A stretch of 64,000 nt of DNA, taken from assembly GCA_945861875.1 (NCBI GenBank), contig CAMAWC010000003.1, forward strand, positions 1-64,000, given 5' to 3'. Under the pieces are notes generated by a model that saw nothing but the letters and a program-made list of their open reading frames with translations, made no database searches and was not told the origin of the DNA. Position numbers and translations under genes: made by a program. Positions 1-8,188 of this stretch are shown here, piece by piece (within the stretch, counting starts at the first letter, position 1; every line of letters begins with the position of its first letter). The stretch comes from Bordetella parapertussis (GTDB lineage: Bacteria; Pseudomonadota; Gammaproteobacteria; Burkholderiales; SG8-39).

Positions 1-3
1 GGA

Positions 4-1020
4 TCAGTCGAGCTTCATTCCCACGTCCCTGACCACCTTGGCAAAGCGCTGGGTGTCCGAGGCGATCATCGCCTCGAACTCGGCCACGCTGGTGCTGCGC
101 GGCTCGTATCCCAGCGCGGTGAGGCGTTCGCGCACCTCTGGCGTGGCCACCGCCTTGACCACCTCGGCGTTCAGGCGCTGCACGATTTCGCGCGGCGTGC
201 CGGCCGGCGCCACCACGCCGTTCCAGGATTCGTAATCGAGCACGGCGACGCCGGTCTCGGTCACCGTAGGGGTGTCAGGCAGGGAGAGTGAGCGCTGCTT
301 GCCGGTGGTGGCGAGGGCACGCAGCTTGCCGGCGCGAATATTGGGCAGCGGCCCGACCGGACTGTCGAAAACGATGTTGATCTCGCCGCCGAGGATCGCC
401 ACCGTCATCGGCGCATTGCCCTTGTAGGGTACGTGCAGCATCTTGATGCCGGCCTGCGAGCAGAACAACTCGGCGCCCATGTGCAGCGGGCCGCCGCTGC
501 CCGATGAGCCGTAGGTCAGCTTGCCCGGGTTGGCCTTGGCATAGGTCACCAGTTCGCGCAGGGTGTTGGCGGGCACCGAGGGGTGCACGGCAATGACCAG
601 CGAGTAGGCGGCGATCAGGCTGATGGGCGCAAAGTCCCGGACCGGGTCCCAAGAAAGTTTTTGCAGGTTCGGTTGTATCGCCATGCCGTTGGTGGCGAGC
701 AGGATGGTGTAGCCGTCGGGTGCCGCCCGGGCGACATATTCGGTGCCGATGTTGCCGCCGGCGCCGGCTCGCGTCTCGACAATCACCGGCTGGCCCATGC
801 TTTCGCTCATTTTCTGCGCCACCAGTCGTGCCGTGGATTCGGCGCCACCGCCGGGTGGGAAGGGCACAACAAAACGGATCGGCTTGTTCGGATAGTTCGA
901 CTGGGCCAGGGCACCGCCCGAGGACACCGCAACGGCGGCGAGGACAAGCGCGAAAACGCACACTGTTGATCGTATCGCGGAAATAAATAAGCTTTGTTCT
1001 CCCGCTTGTTGCACTGTCAT
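4..1020 (-). CDS. TTT-family (Bug) periplasmic substrate-binding protein
   Basis: Periplasmic receptor that presents a small, probably carboxylate, ligand to a tripartite tricarboxylate transporter. The 338-residue product has a signal peptide ending near 'GGALAQ', then the family's 'PIRFVVPFPPGG' strand-loop, 'APDGYTILLA' and 'HVPYKGN'. The track start at 1089 is too early: the ATG at 1020 has a clear AAGGAG eight bases upstream and places the signal peptide correctly. The stop lies three bases from the window edge. No TctA/TctB genes are nearby, so its membrane partner must be encoded elsewhere. The ligand cannot be read from the sequence. Confidence 0.93.
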   Translation of the reverse strand: MTVQQAGEQSLFISAIRSTVCVFALVLAAVAVSSGGALAQSNYPNKPIRFVVPFPPGGGAESTARLVAQKMSESMGQPVIVETRAGAGGNIGTEYVARAAPDGYTILLATNGMAIQPNLQKLSWDPVRDFAPISLIAAYSLVIAVHPSVPANTLRELVTYAKANPGKLTYGSSGSGGPLHMGAELFCSQAGIKMLHVPYKGNAPMTVAILGGEINIVFDSPVGPLPNIRAGKLRALATTGKQRSLSLPDTPTVTETGVAVLDYESWNGVVAPAGTPREIVQRLNAEVVKAVATPEVRERLTALGYEPRSTSVAEFEAMIASDTQRFAKVVRDVGMKLD

Positions 1021-1249
1021 GGTGTCGCTCCTTGTGTAGGGCGTCAGGCGCGTTGGTCGCGCTCGTATCGAGTTTGTCTTCGATGCCATGATAACCGATG
1101 GATGCAGGGCGCTTCATTGGCAAAAACATGGTGCCGCGGAGGATGCACTTCAAATCGCTCCGCCCCGCACAGGCACTTCCCGGTCGCGTCCCCGCCTGCC
1201 CGGTTCGTCCTGCGGTCGTCACATCTCACCCTTCAAACGCGCTGTTGCA

Positions 1250-2137
1250 TCAGCCATCCCCGGCTTTCGCGGACGGGCGCGGCGGCGCGTTGAAAATGAA
1301 CATCGACAGTATCAGCAGTGCGGCGCCAAAGAGCTGCAGCGCATTCATGTATTGCTCGAGAATCAGCGCGGCGAAAATGATGACGCCGATAGCCTCAAAG
1401 TTGATGAAGAAGCCGGTGCGCACTGCTCCAAGCGCCGCGATTGCAGTCATTGTGCCGATGATGGCGACGAAGTAGGCGAGGGGCGCCCCGGCAAAGCCGA
1501 TCCACCCCGCAGTCGTCGCGGGGAAGGAGACGCTTCCGGTCACGGCGCATGCCAACAGGAATATCATTGTCGCGGCCATCAGCATGTGCAGTGTGTGCGC
1601 CTGCGTTTTTCGGCTGCCCAGCATGCGCGCCGAAAGGTGCATCAGGCCGCCCCAGGTCGCCGACGCCGATGCTGCGTAGGCGAGGCCCAGCGGATCAAGC
1701 GGTCCGCCCTTCACTTGCAGTGTCAGCGCGAGTCCGATCAGCGACAGCAGCAAGGCAAGCGCAACACGCAGGCTGGGTCTCCCACCGCCCGTCAGCCAGC
1801 TGACGATGCTGAGCAGCAGCGGGTAGGTGTAGAAAATGAGCAAGGCGTTGGAAACGGGCAGCAGGGCGATGGCCTGGTTGAGGAGGAAATTCGAAAAGGC
1901 CAGCAGTAATCCGAGCGCCAGCGACGTATTGCGCTCCGGGGCAGGCAGGCGCCATTGCGCGCCGCGCCAGACCAGGAAGCCCCATAGGGCGAAGAGCACA
2001 AACAGGGCGCGGGCGGTGATGACGGTAAGCACATTGCTGCCGCCGTCGTAGGCGAGCCGGCCACAGATTGAAACCAGGGCGTAGGCAAATGCAACGCCAA
2101 TGGCGTAGGCGGTGTTGACGGGGATTCGTGCTGGCAA
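1250..2137 (-). CDS. EamA/DMT-family transporter
   Basis: Inner-membrane drug/metabolite transporter-superfamily protein of 295 residues, a typical length for a ten-helix EamA carrier made of two five-helix repeats. Hydrophobic helices run the whole length, and the first repeat contains 'ALLPVSNALLIFYTYPLL'. The start is a TTG at 2137 preceded by GAGGA at good spacing; the nearby ATG is out of frame. It is divergent from the MFS gene across a 262-base gap. The exported or imported compound is unknown. Downstream is the Bug receptor gene, co-directional but 230 bases away. Confidence 0.9.
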   Translation of the reverse strand: MPARIPVNTAYAIGVAFAYALVSICGRLAYDGGSNVLTVITARALFVLFALWGFLVWRGAQWRLPAPERNTSLALGLLLAFSNFLLNQAIALLPVSNALLIFYTYPLLLSIVSWLTGGGRPSLRVALALLLSLIGLALTLQVKGGPLDPLGLAYAASASATWGGLMHLSARMLGSRKTQAHTLHMLMAATMIFLLACAVTGSVSFPATTAGWIGFAGAPLAYFVAIIGTMTAIAALGAVRTGFFINFEAIGVIIFAALILEQYMNALQLFGAALLILSMFIFNAPPRPSAKAGDG

Positions 2138-2311
2138 AAGTGATCCTCTGGCATGCCGTCGATCGGAGCGGGGACAGGAAAGACGGTCGGCGCGGCTGGT
2201 GTATTGGTGTTTTGGGCGACGCGGCCTGAGTTGTAATGTGTTGCAGCCCTGATGGCCCGCGGGTGAATCAACACTGCGCGCGGCCGGTTTCGCACTCCGA
2301 ACCGCTTCCAG

Positions 2312-2369
2312 ATTATAGTGGAGTTGTATAACCTTCCGGCGGAAATCGAGCGATTCGCACGGTTATAAT
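2312..2369. promoter_or_regulatory. Divergent promoter region with two TATAAT-like boxes
   Basis: The gap between the divergent EamA and MFS genes holds TATAAT on the plus strand at 2364-2369 and TATAAT on the minus strand at 2312-2317. Each points at the gene on its side. Neither has a convincing -35 hexamer at 16-18 bases, so they could be activator-dependent or chance matches. Confidence 0.3.
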
Positions 2370-2399
2370 TGGCATCACAAAAATGAAGAAAGTCCCTGC

Positions 2400-3587
2400 T
2401 TGAATACCGCCACAACGCTGCGCGCCGACGTGCGCACCATCGCACTGGTCGGCGTTGCGCACCTGATCAGTCATTTTTTCCAGCTCGTCATTCCGCCGAT
2501 GTTCCCGGTGCTTAAGGAGGAGTTCGGCCTGGGTTACACCGAGCTGGGCCTGGTGATGACGCTGTTTTTCACCGTGTCGGCGGGCTGCCAGACCTTTGCC
2601 GGCGTGCTCGCCGACCGCTTCGGCGCCGGGCGGGTGTTGCTCTCGGGTATCGCGCTGATCGCACTGGGCATCCTGCTGGCGGGCTTTGCGCCTTCGTATC
2701 CGCTGCTGATCGTCGCTGCGCTTGTCGCCGGCCTGGGCAACAGCGTGTTCCATCCGGCCGACTTCGCCATTCTGAATGCGCGTGTCGACCGGTCGCACCT
2801 GGGCCACGCCTTCAGCGTGCACAATATCGGCGGCCACCTCGGATGGGCGCTGGCACCGGTGTATGCGGTGGCGACGGCGGCTTTTGGCTGGCGTGCCTCG
2901 CTGATCGGCGCGGGACTGCTCGGCTTTGGCATTTTCGCGCTGCTGTTCTGGCAGCGTGATTTTTTGCGCACCGAGTCGCGTAAATCGCAGGTTACCGGTG
3001 CCGCCGGCAGCGGCAACCTGCGCATCCTGATGGCGCCCGCCGTCTTGCTGTATTTCCTGTTCTTTGTACTGATGTCGGTGTCCATGGTCGGCACGCAGAA
3101 CTACCTTATCCCGGTGCTGCAAACCCTGTACGACCAGCCGCTGGTGCTGGCCAGTTCGGCCCTGACGGCTTATTTGCTCGGCAGCGCCGCCGGAACCTTC
3201 ACCGGCGGGTTTGTGGCAACGCGCAACTTTCATGCGGAGCGGGTCACCGCCTTTGGCGTGCTGGGCCTCGCGCTGTTTTACTTTGTGCTGGCTGCCGGAT
3301 GGCTGCCCTCGGCGGCGATTGTCGCCCTGGCCGCCTGCGGCGGATTTTCACTCGGCATCATCCTGCCCTCTCGCGACCTGCTGGTGCGTGACGCCGCGCC
3401 CCCCGAAAGTCGCGGCAAGGTCTACGGTTTTGTTTATTCCGGTCTCGATGTCGGCGCCGCCATCGCGCCGGTTGTGCTTGGCTGGCAACTGGACCACGGG
3501 CAGCATCGCGGCATGCTGGTGGTGACGGGCGTACTGCTGCTGCTGGCCATTGCGACCATTTACCAGGCGAGGCGGGTGACGCGTTAG
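2400..3587 (+). CDS. MFS transporter
   Basis: Major facilitator of 395 residues with twelve predicted helices. It shows the loop 2-3 signature as 'GVLADRFGAGRVLL' near residues 65-78 and, in the second half, 'RDLLVRDAAPPESRGKVYG', the equivalent loop. The opening 'HLISHFFQLVIPPMFPVL' resembles the fosmidomycin-resistance-like MFS group, so efflux is possible. The start is TTG at 2400; no in-frame ATG occurs until the first helix, and the Shine-Dalgarno is weak. It converges on the GFA gene with 22 bases between the stops. Confidence 0.9.
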   Translation: MNTATTLRADVRTIALVGVAHLISHFFQLVIPPMFPVLKEEFGLGYTELGLVMTLFFTVSAGCQTFAGVLADRFGAGRVLLSGIALIALGILLAGFAPSYPLLIVAALVAGLGNSVFHPADFAILNARVDRSHLGHAFSVHNIGGHLGWALAPVYAVATAAFGWRASLIGAGLLGFGIFALLFWQRDFLRTESRKSQVTGAAGSGNLRILMAPAVLLYFLFFVLMSVSMVGTQNYLIPVLQTLYDQPLVLASSALTAYLLGSAAGTFTGGFVATRNFHAERVTAFGVLGLALFYFVLAAGWLPSAAIVALAACGGFSLGIILPSRDLLVRDAAPPESRGKVYGFVYSGLDVGAAIAPVVLGWQLDHGQHRGMLVVTGVLLLLAIATIYQARRVTR

Positions 3588-3609
3588 ACCTTGCGCGCGT
3601 CGGTCGGCG

Positions 3610-4104
3610 TTACTTCACCACCAGCCCGCGCTTTTGGTGCCAGTCCATGATGCCGCCGTCCGGGTAGCGCGCAAATGCCGCATTTTTTCGCGCGGCCTTG
3701 GGCACATCGGCCCAGGGTGCGGCGAAGTCCAGCATGATGTTGCAGTGTTGCGGCGGCAGCGGCAGTTTGCTGTCCATGGCCGAGGCAAAGGGGTAGACCC
3801 AGTCGGGCCAGCGCGGGTCGGCGACCCACAGCGCGCTGCCGCAATGGCTGCAAAAGTGGCGGCGTCCGGTACTGGTGGTTTTGCCTTGACCTTTGCCGCT
3901 GCCGATACGCGCCCGGTAGACTGACAGGGCCGCCTTGCCCTTGACCTTGAGTGTCGCCGCCTCACCCATGATATTGATGGCATAGCCGCCGCCGCCACCG
4001 GTCTTGCGGCAGATCGAGCAATAGCAGCGCATATACGGGTAGGGCGTGGTCGATTTGAGTGTAAAGGCAACCGCGCCGCAATGGCAGGATCCGCGCAACA
4101 ACAT
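3610..4104 (-). CDS. GFA-family (Mss4-like zinc fold) protein
   Basis: Small cytoplasmic protein of 164 residues with the three zinc-binding cysteine clusters of the glutathione-dependent formaldehyde-activating (GFA/CENP-V) family: 'GSCHCGAVAF' at the N terminus, 'CYCSICRKTGG' near residues 28-38 and 'FCSHCGS' near residue 84. Members are usually annotated as formaldehyde-glutathione adduct enzymes, but most have no proven activity, so the name describes the fold. It stands alone, convergent with the MFS gene and divergent from the next Bug receptor. Confidence 0.9.
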   Translation of the reverse strand: MLLRGSCHCGAVAFTLKSTTPYPYMRCYCSICRKTGGGGGYAINIMGEAATLKVKGKAALSVYRARIGSGKGQGKTTSTGRRHFCSHCGSALWVADPRWPDWVYPFASAMDSKLPLPPQHCNIMLDFAAPWADVPKAARKNAAFARYPDGGIMDWHQKRGLVVK

Positions 4105-4260
4105 GGTTTGTCTCCGCGAGTGGACTCAGGCGCAATCCTAGCCTATTGCGCTGCTGTCGTTGAGGGTCGTGTCGCAGTAAAATAGCGCCGCAGCGCACAT
4201 TTTCCCGGTCCGGCCAAGATTCGCTCCGCCCGGACCAGATTCTTCCTGGAGACACTTCCC

Positions 4261-5232
4261 ATGCATCGCCATACCGCCGCTTTGTTTTCGCTGGTCGCCG
4301 TCCTTGCCGCCTTGCCCGTGCAGGCCCAGACGCCGGCTTATCCCTCGCGACCAATCACCTTCCTGGTGCCCTTTACCCCCGGTACCGGGATGGACATGAT
4401 CGCCCGCACTGTCGGTCCCAAGCTGTCGGAGCGCCTCGGCCAGCCGGTGGTGGTGGAAAACAAGCCCGGCGCCAGCGGCAACATCGGCGCCGAACTGGTG
4501 GCGCGCGCCGCCCCCGACGGCTACACCGTGATGATAGGGGCCAACACCATGCTGATCGCCGCCAGCCTTTACAAGAATGTCCCATTCGATCCGCTCAAGG
4601 ACTTTGCGCCGGTTTCGCAGGCGGCTTATGGCACGCTGATGCTGGTGACCAACACCAAGTCGGGCATAGAAAGCGTGCAGGACCTCATCGCCAAGTCCAA
4701 GGCCAAGCCGGGCAGCTTTACCTATGCATCGCCGGGCGTGGGCACGCCGCACCACATGTCCATGGAATTGATGAAAGACCTTGTCGGCATCGACCTGCTG
4801 CATGTGCCCTACAAGGGAACGGCCGGCGCCATCACCGACACCCTGTCCGGCCAGATCAGCGTCATGTTCATGCCCATCCACGTCGCCATGCCGCACGTCA
4901 AGAGCGGACGGCTCAAGGCGCTGGCCGTGGGCAGTGCCAAGCGCAACGCCAGCGCGCCCGACGTGCCCACGCTCACCGAGTTGGGTATCAAGGGCGCCGA
5001 TGTCGACATGTGGTATCCGGTGATGCTGCCCAAGGGCACACCCGCACCCATCGTCGCCAAGCTCAATGCCGAGATCCGCGCCATTCTCGCCATGCCCGAC
5101 GTGAAGGCAAGCCTGAACGGGCAGGGCATGGATGCGACCTCCTCGACCCCCGAGGAATTGCAGGCCTTGATGCAGCGCGATTTTGCGCGCTGGGCCGCGG
5201 TGATAAAGAAAAACAATATTTCCGCCGAGTAA
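4261..5232 (+). CDS. TTT-family (Bug) periplasmic substrate-binding protein
   Basis: Secreted receptor of 323 residues starting 'MHRHTAALFSLVAVLAALPVQAQ', a clean Sec signal peptide. The binding fold follows with 'PITFLVPFTPGTGMDMIA', 'APDGYTVMIGAN' and 'HVPYKGTAG'. The ATG at 4261 is 14 bases after a GGAGAC sequence. It is followed by a palindromic intergenic repeat and then an FAD monooxygenase and an FAH-family hydrolase on the same strand. It may therefore feed that small aromatic-type pathway, which is a context inference only. Confidence 0.92.
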   Translation: MHRHTAALFSLVAVLAALPVQAQTPAYPSRPITFLVPFTPGTGMDMIARTVGPKLSERLGQPVVVENKPGASGNIGAELVARAAPDGYTVMIGANTMLIAASLYKNVPFDPLKDFAPVSQAAYGTLMLVTNTKSGIESVQDLIAKSKAKPGSFTYASPGVGTPHHMSMELMKDLVGIDLLHVPYKGTAGAITDTLSGQISVMFMPIHVAMPHVKSGRLKALAVGSAKRNASAPDVPTLTELGIKGADVDMWYPVMLPKGTPAPIVAKLNAEIRAILAMPDVKASLNGQGMDATSSTPEELQALMQRDFARWAAVIKKNNISAE

Positions 5233-5255
5233 GCCAGGTAAAAAATCCTGAATAA

Positions 5256-5343
5256 CGTCGTTCCCGCGTAAGCGGGAACCCATTTTGACTCACGTAATCG
5301 AAGCTTTAGATCAAGGTGGATTCCCGCTTACGCGGGAATGACG
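5256..5343. repeat. Dispersed palindromic repeat, family A (copy 1)
   Basis: Two short hairpins, 'TTCCCGCGTAAGCGGGAA' and 'TTCCCGCTTACGCGGGAA', face each other around a 40-base AT-richer spacer. The element lies between the Bug gene and the monooxygenase. It may act as a transcription attenuator or simply be a non-autonomous repeat. Confidence 0.85.
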
Positions 5344-5375
5344 ATCCTGGTCGAAGCGGCTAAAGAGGATTTTTG

Positions 5376-6590
5376 ATGTCTTTGCAATCCAAACTTCCGG
5401 TGGTTATCGCCGGTGCCGGGCCGACCGGGCTGATGGCCGCGCTGGCCCTCGCCAAACAGGGTGTCAGCGTCATCGTCTGCGAGACCGAACCGGGACTGAC
5501 GCACGACTTGCGCGCCGGGTCTTTTCATCCGCCGACGCAGGAAATGATGGCGCCCTACGGCATTACCGCGCGCATGGAAAAAAGCGGCCTCAAGGTGAGC
5601 AACTGGCAGATCCGCCAGCGCCGCGGCGGCCTGGTGGCCAATTTCGACCTCGGCATGCTCGCCGATATCACGCCTTATCCGCATCGCCTGCACCTCGAGC
5701 AGCACCGCCTGACACCCATCCAGTTCGATTTGCTCAAGGAGCAGCCCACCGCAACGGTACATTTCGGCCATGCCGTGACCGGTTTCGAGCAGCGCGGTGA
5801 AAGCGTCATGGTCTCAGTCCAGGCAAATGGAAAAAGCGAGACCATAGAAGCGGCCTGGCTGGTCGCCGCCGACGGCGGCAAGAGCGTGATTCGCAAGCAG
5901 ACCGGCGTCGAGTTCGAGGGCTTTACCTGGCCGGAGCAGTTTCTGGTGGTCAGCACCGAGTACGATTTTGCGCAGCGCGGCTTTGCCATGAACGCCTATA
6001 TATCCGACCCGGTGGAGTGGGCGGCGATTTTCAAGGTGCCCGACGACGGTCCGCCCGGCCTGTGGCGCATCGCCTTTCCCTGCGACACGGAAGTGCCGGA
6101 CGAAGAACACCTCAAGGCCGCCAGCGTCGAGCGACGCATGCAGGGCTTTCTCGATCGCGATGTGCCCTACGAAATACGCTACAAGAGCATCTATCGCGTG
6201 CACCAGCGCGTTGCCGACAACTGGCGCAAGGGGCGCGTGCTGCTTGCCGGTGACGCCGCCCACCTGAACAACCCGCTCGGCGGCTTTGGCCTCAACAGCG
6301 GCATCCACGACGCCATCAACCTGGCGGAAAAACTCGGTCGGGTCTGGCGCGGCGAAGCCGACGAAACGCTGATGGACCGCTATGTGCGCCAGCGCCGCAA
6401 CGCCACCATCGAGCAGGTGCAGGCGATGTCGATACGCAACAAGAAACTGCTCGAAGAGCGCGACCCTGCGGTGCAGCGCCAGCGCGTAGCCGAAATGGTG
6501 GAAATTTCGCAAGACCCGGTGCGCTGCCGCGAGCACCTGCTCAACACCTCCATGATCAGCGGACTGCGGCGCAGCGAACAGGTGCAGTAA
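5376..6590 (+). CDS. FAD-dependent aromatic-type monooxygenase
   Basis: Class A flavoprotein hydroxylase (PHBH/MhpA superfamily) expected to use NAD(P)H and O2 to hydroxylate a ring compound. The 404 residues contain the Rossmann motif 'GAGPTGL' at 13-19, a DG motif 'AADGGKSVIR' near 165-175 and the second FAD site 'VLLAGDAAHLNNPLGGFG' near 290. It is shorter than TfdB or MhpA and lacks their C-terminal thioredoxin-like domain. ATG 5376 is preferred over TTG 5373 because AAGAGGA lies seven bases before it. The next gene is an FAH-family enzyme, consistent with ring cleavage chemistry. Confidence 0.9.
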   Translation: MSLQSKLPVVIAGAGPTGLMAALALAKQGVSVIVCETEPGLTHDLRAGSFHPPTQEMMAPYGITARMEKSGLKVSNWQIRQRRGGLVANFDLGMLADITPYPHRLHLEQHRLTPIQFDLLKEQPTATVHFGHAVTGFEQRGESVMVSVQANGKSETIEAAWLVAADGGKSVIRKQTGVEFEGFTWPEQFLVVSTEYDFAQRGFAMNAYISDPVEWAAIFKVPDDGPPGLWRIAFPCDTEVPDEEHLKAASVERRMQGFLDRDVPYEIRYKSIYRVHQRVADNWRKGRVLLAGDAAHLNNPLGGFGLNSGIHDAINLAEKLGRVWRGEADETLMDRYVRQRRNATIEQVQAMSIRNKKLLEERDPAVQRQRVAEMVEISQDPVRCREHLLNTSMISGLRRSEQVQ

Positions 6591-6600
6591 TGAATGCCCT

Positions 6601-6675
6601 GTCATTGCGAGCGCAGCGAAGCAATCTCGTCGTAATGCTGCAAGATTGCTTCGTCGCTTCGCTCCTCGCAATGAC
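6601..6675. repeat. 'CATTGCGAG'-type palindromic element
   Basis: Inverted repeat with arms 'GTCATTGCGAGCGCAGCGA' and 'TCGCTTCGCTCCTCGCAATGAC', separated by a short loop containing 'GCAATCTCGTCG'. It lies between the monooxygenase and FAH-family genes. Its sequence differs from repeat families A and B in this window and occurs once here. Confidence 0.8.
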
Positions 6676-6715
6676 GGATACGTTTTTTAAGTAATCGAAC
6701 TCAAGGACTTGAACC

Positions 6716-7570
6716 ATGCGCATCTGCCGCTTTAACGACAACCGCCTCGGCGTGGTAATGGACGACGGCATACACGACGTCAGCGCCGTGCTCGCCTCCA
6801 TCCCGGCCGCGACCTATCCGTTCCCGAAGCACGACGCCTTGATCGCCAACCTGGCCACGCTGCGTCCATTGATGGAGGGGGCGGCCAAGGGTGCGCCGGC
6901 GATTAATCCGGATTCGGTAGAACTGCTCAGCCCGGTCGCCAATCCTGGCAAGATTATTGCCGCGCCGGTGAACTACAAAAAACACCTTGAGGAGGCGCTC
7001 GCCGACAAGGGCATACACCACGGCAAGCTGGTGGACGAAATCCATCGCGCCGGCCTGTTTCTCAAGGCCACCAGTTCAGTGGTCGGTGCGGGGGCGGGCG
7101 TTGACCTGGTGCACACCGACCGGCGCAATGATCACGAGGTCGAACTGGCCGTGGTCATCGGCAAGACGGCAAAGAACACCAAGCTGGCCGAGGCGTTGTC
7201 GCATGTGGCGGGCTATTGCATCGGGTTGGATATCACCATACGCGGGCCTGAAGACCGCAGTTTCCGCAAGTCGCCGGACAGCTATTGCGTGCTCGGTCCC
7301 TGGCTGGTGACTGGCGATGAGATCACCGATCCGTCGCACCTCGACCTGTCGATCAAGGTCAACGACCAGGTCCGCCAGCAGTCCAACACGTCCGACCTGA
7401 TACTCAACGTGCAGCAGCTGATCGTTTGGGCGTCGTCCTTTTACACGTTGCATCCGGGTGACGTCATCATCACCGGCACGCCGCAAGGTGTCGGTCCGAT
7501 CAAGGCCGGCGACGTGATGGATGCCCACATCCAGCGCATAGGCGCGATGCGCGTCGCGGTGCGCGGCTGA
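6716..7570 (+). CDS. Fumarylacetoacetate hydrolase (FAH) family protein
   Basis: FAH-fold enzyme of 284 residues, likely a hydrolase, isomerase or decarboxylase acting on a ring-cleavage dioxo acid. The family core begins at 'KIIAAPVNYKKHL' near residue 79. Metal-binding glutamates are E141 and E143 in 'NDHEVELAVVIGK', and the glycine-rich 'ITGTPQGVGPIKAGD' is near the C terminus. It follows the FAD monooxygenase and overlaps the hslR reading frame by four bases. FAH-fold activities cannot be separated by sequence, so the exact reaction is open. Confidence 0.9.
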   Translation: MRICRFNDNRLGVVMDDGIHDVSAVLASIPAATYPFPKHDALIANLATLRPLMEGAAKGAPAINPDSVELLSPVANPGKIIAAPVNYKKHLEEALADKGIHHGKLVDEIHRAGLFLKATSSVVGAGAGVDLVHTDRRNDHEVELAVVIGKTAKNTKLAEALSHVAGYCIGLDITIRGPEDRSFRKSPDSYCVLGPWLVTGDEITDPSHLDLSIKVNDQVRQQSNTSDLILNVQQLIVWASSFYTLHPGDVIITGTPQGVGPIKAGDVMDAHIQRIGAMRVAVRG

Positions 7571-7947
7571 TCGACAAACTTCGCATCGACAAGTGGCTGT
7601 GGGCGGCGCGCTTTTACAAGACGCGCAGCCTCGCCGTGCAGGCCATAGAAGGCGGCAAGGCGCGGGTCAACGGCGAGCGCGTCAAGCCGGCGCGCGAGGT
7701 GAAGGCCGGTGACACCGTCAGCGTGCGCGTGGGCGAGCTCGAGTGGACAGTCGCGGTCCTGGGTGTGTCCGAGCGGCGCGGGCCGGCCAGCGAAGCGGCG
7801 CTGTTATATGCCGAGGGCGAGGAGAGCCGCAAAAAACGCGAACTGATGATCGCCATGCGCCGCGCCGGGCCGCAACCGGACCCCGACGCCAAGGGCAGGC
7901 CGACCAAGCGAGATCGTCGTTTGATTCATCGGTTTACCGATACCTGA
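7567..7947 (+). CDS. hslR: RNA-binding S4-domain heat-shock protein 15 (Hsp15)
   Basis: Hsp15 binds free 50S subunits that carry nascent chains and helps recycle them. The S4 fold reads 'RIDKWLWAARFYKTRSLA' then 'GGKARVNGERVKP', and the tail 'RRGPASEAALLYAEGEE' is typical of Hsp15. The track starts at GTG 7636, which would delete the first half of the S4 domain. The frame is open back through 'DKLRIDKW', but contains no ATG, GTG or TTG there. CTG 7567 or ATC 7570, overlapping the upstream TGA, are the only plausible starts. I give 7567 and regard it as uncertain. Confidence 0.85.
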   Translation: MIDKLRIDKWLWAARFYKTRSLAVQAIEGGKARVNGERVKPAREVKAGDTVSVRVGELEWTVAVLGVSERRGPASEAALLYAEGEESRKKRELMIAMRRAGPQPDPDAKGRPTKRDRRLIHRFTDT

Positions 7948-7997
7948 CGCTTCGCATTTAAGCTGTTGTTCACCTATGAAACGGATCGAACGGTCTC

Positions 7998-8085
7998 ATA
8001 TATAAAACGGCCCAACGGTGTTGTTGACATGCCCGGTCATCTTTGAAACACTGGCCGTTCATATAAAAACCAACGTTTTATATAT
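7998..8085. promoter_or_regulatory. AT-rich inverted repeat upstream of molybdenum hydroxylase
   Basis: The arms 'ATATATAAAACG' (7998-8009) and 'CGTTTTATATAT' (8074-8085) are exact inverted copies 64 bases apart. A related half-site, 'TCATATAAAAACCAACG', lies at 8059-8075. A TTGACA box sits between the arms at 8024-8029, but the -10 position is poor. The arrangement suggests a looped operator-promoter for the gene at 8189. Confidence 0.4.
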
Positions 8086-8188
8086 AAGACAGCGCTTGTC
8101 GAGTGATGCGTAAAGCAGTTGCCGGTTCGCGAAACCGCCCCATGCAGTAACGCCGCAATCACTCTGTTTGCGAACTATGGAGCAAGGC

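Noticed and set aside
4138-5283. 381-codon minus-strand ORF opposite the Bug receptor
   Set aside because: Its translation has no family motif, while the plus strand encodes a full Bug receptor with signal peptide and ribosome site.
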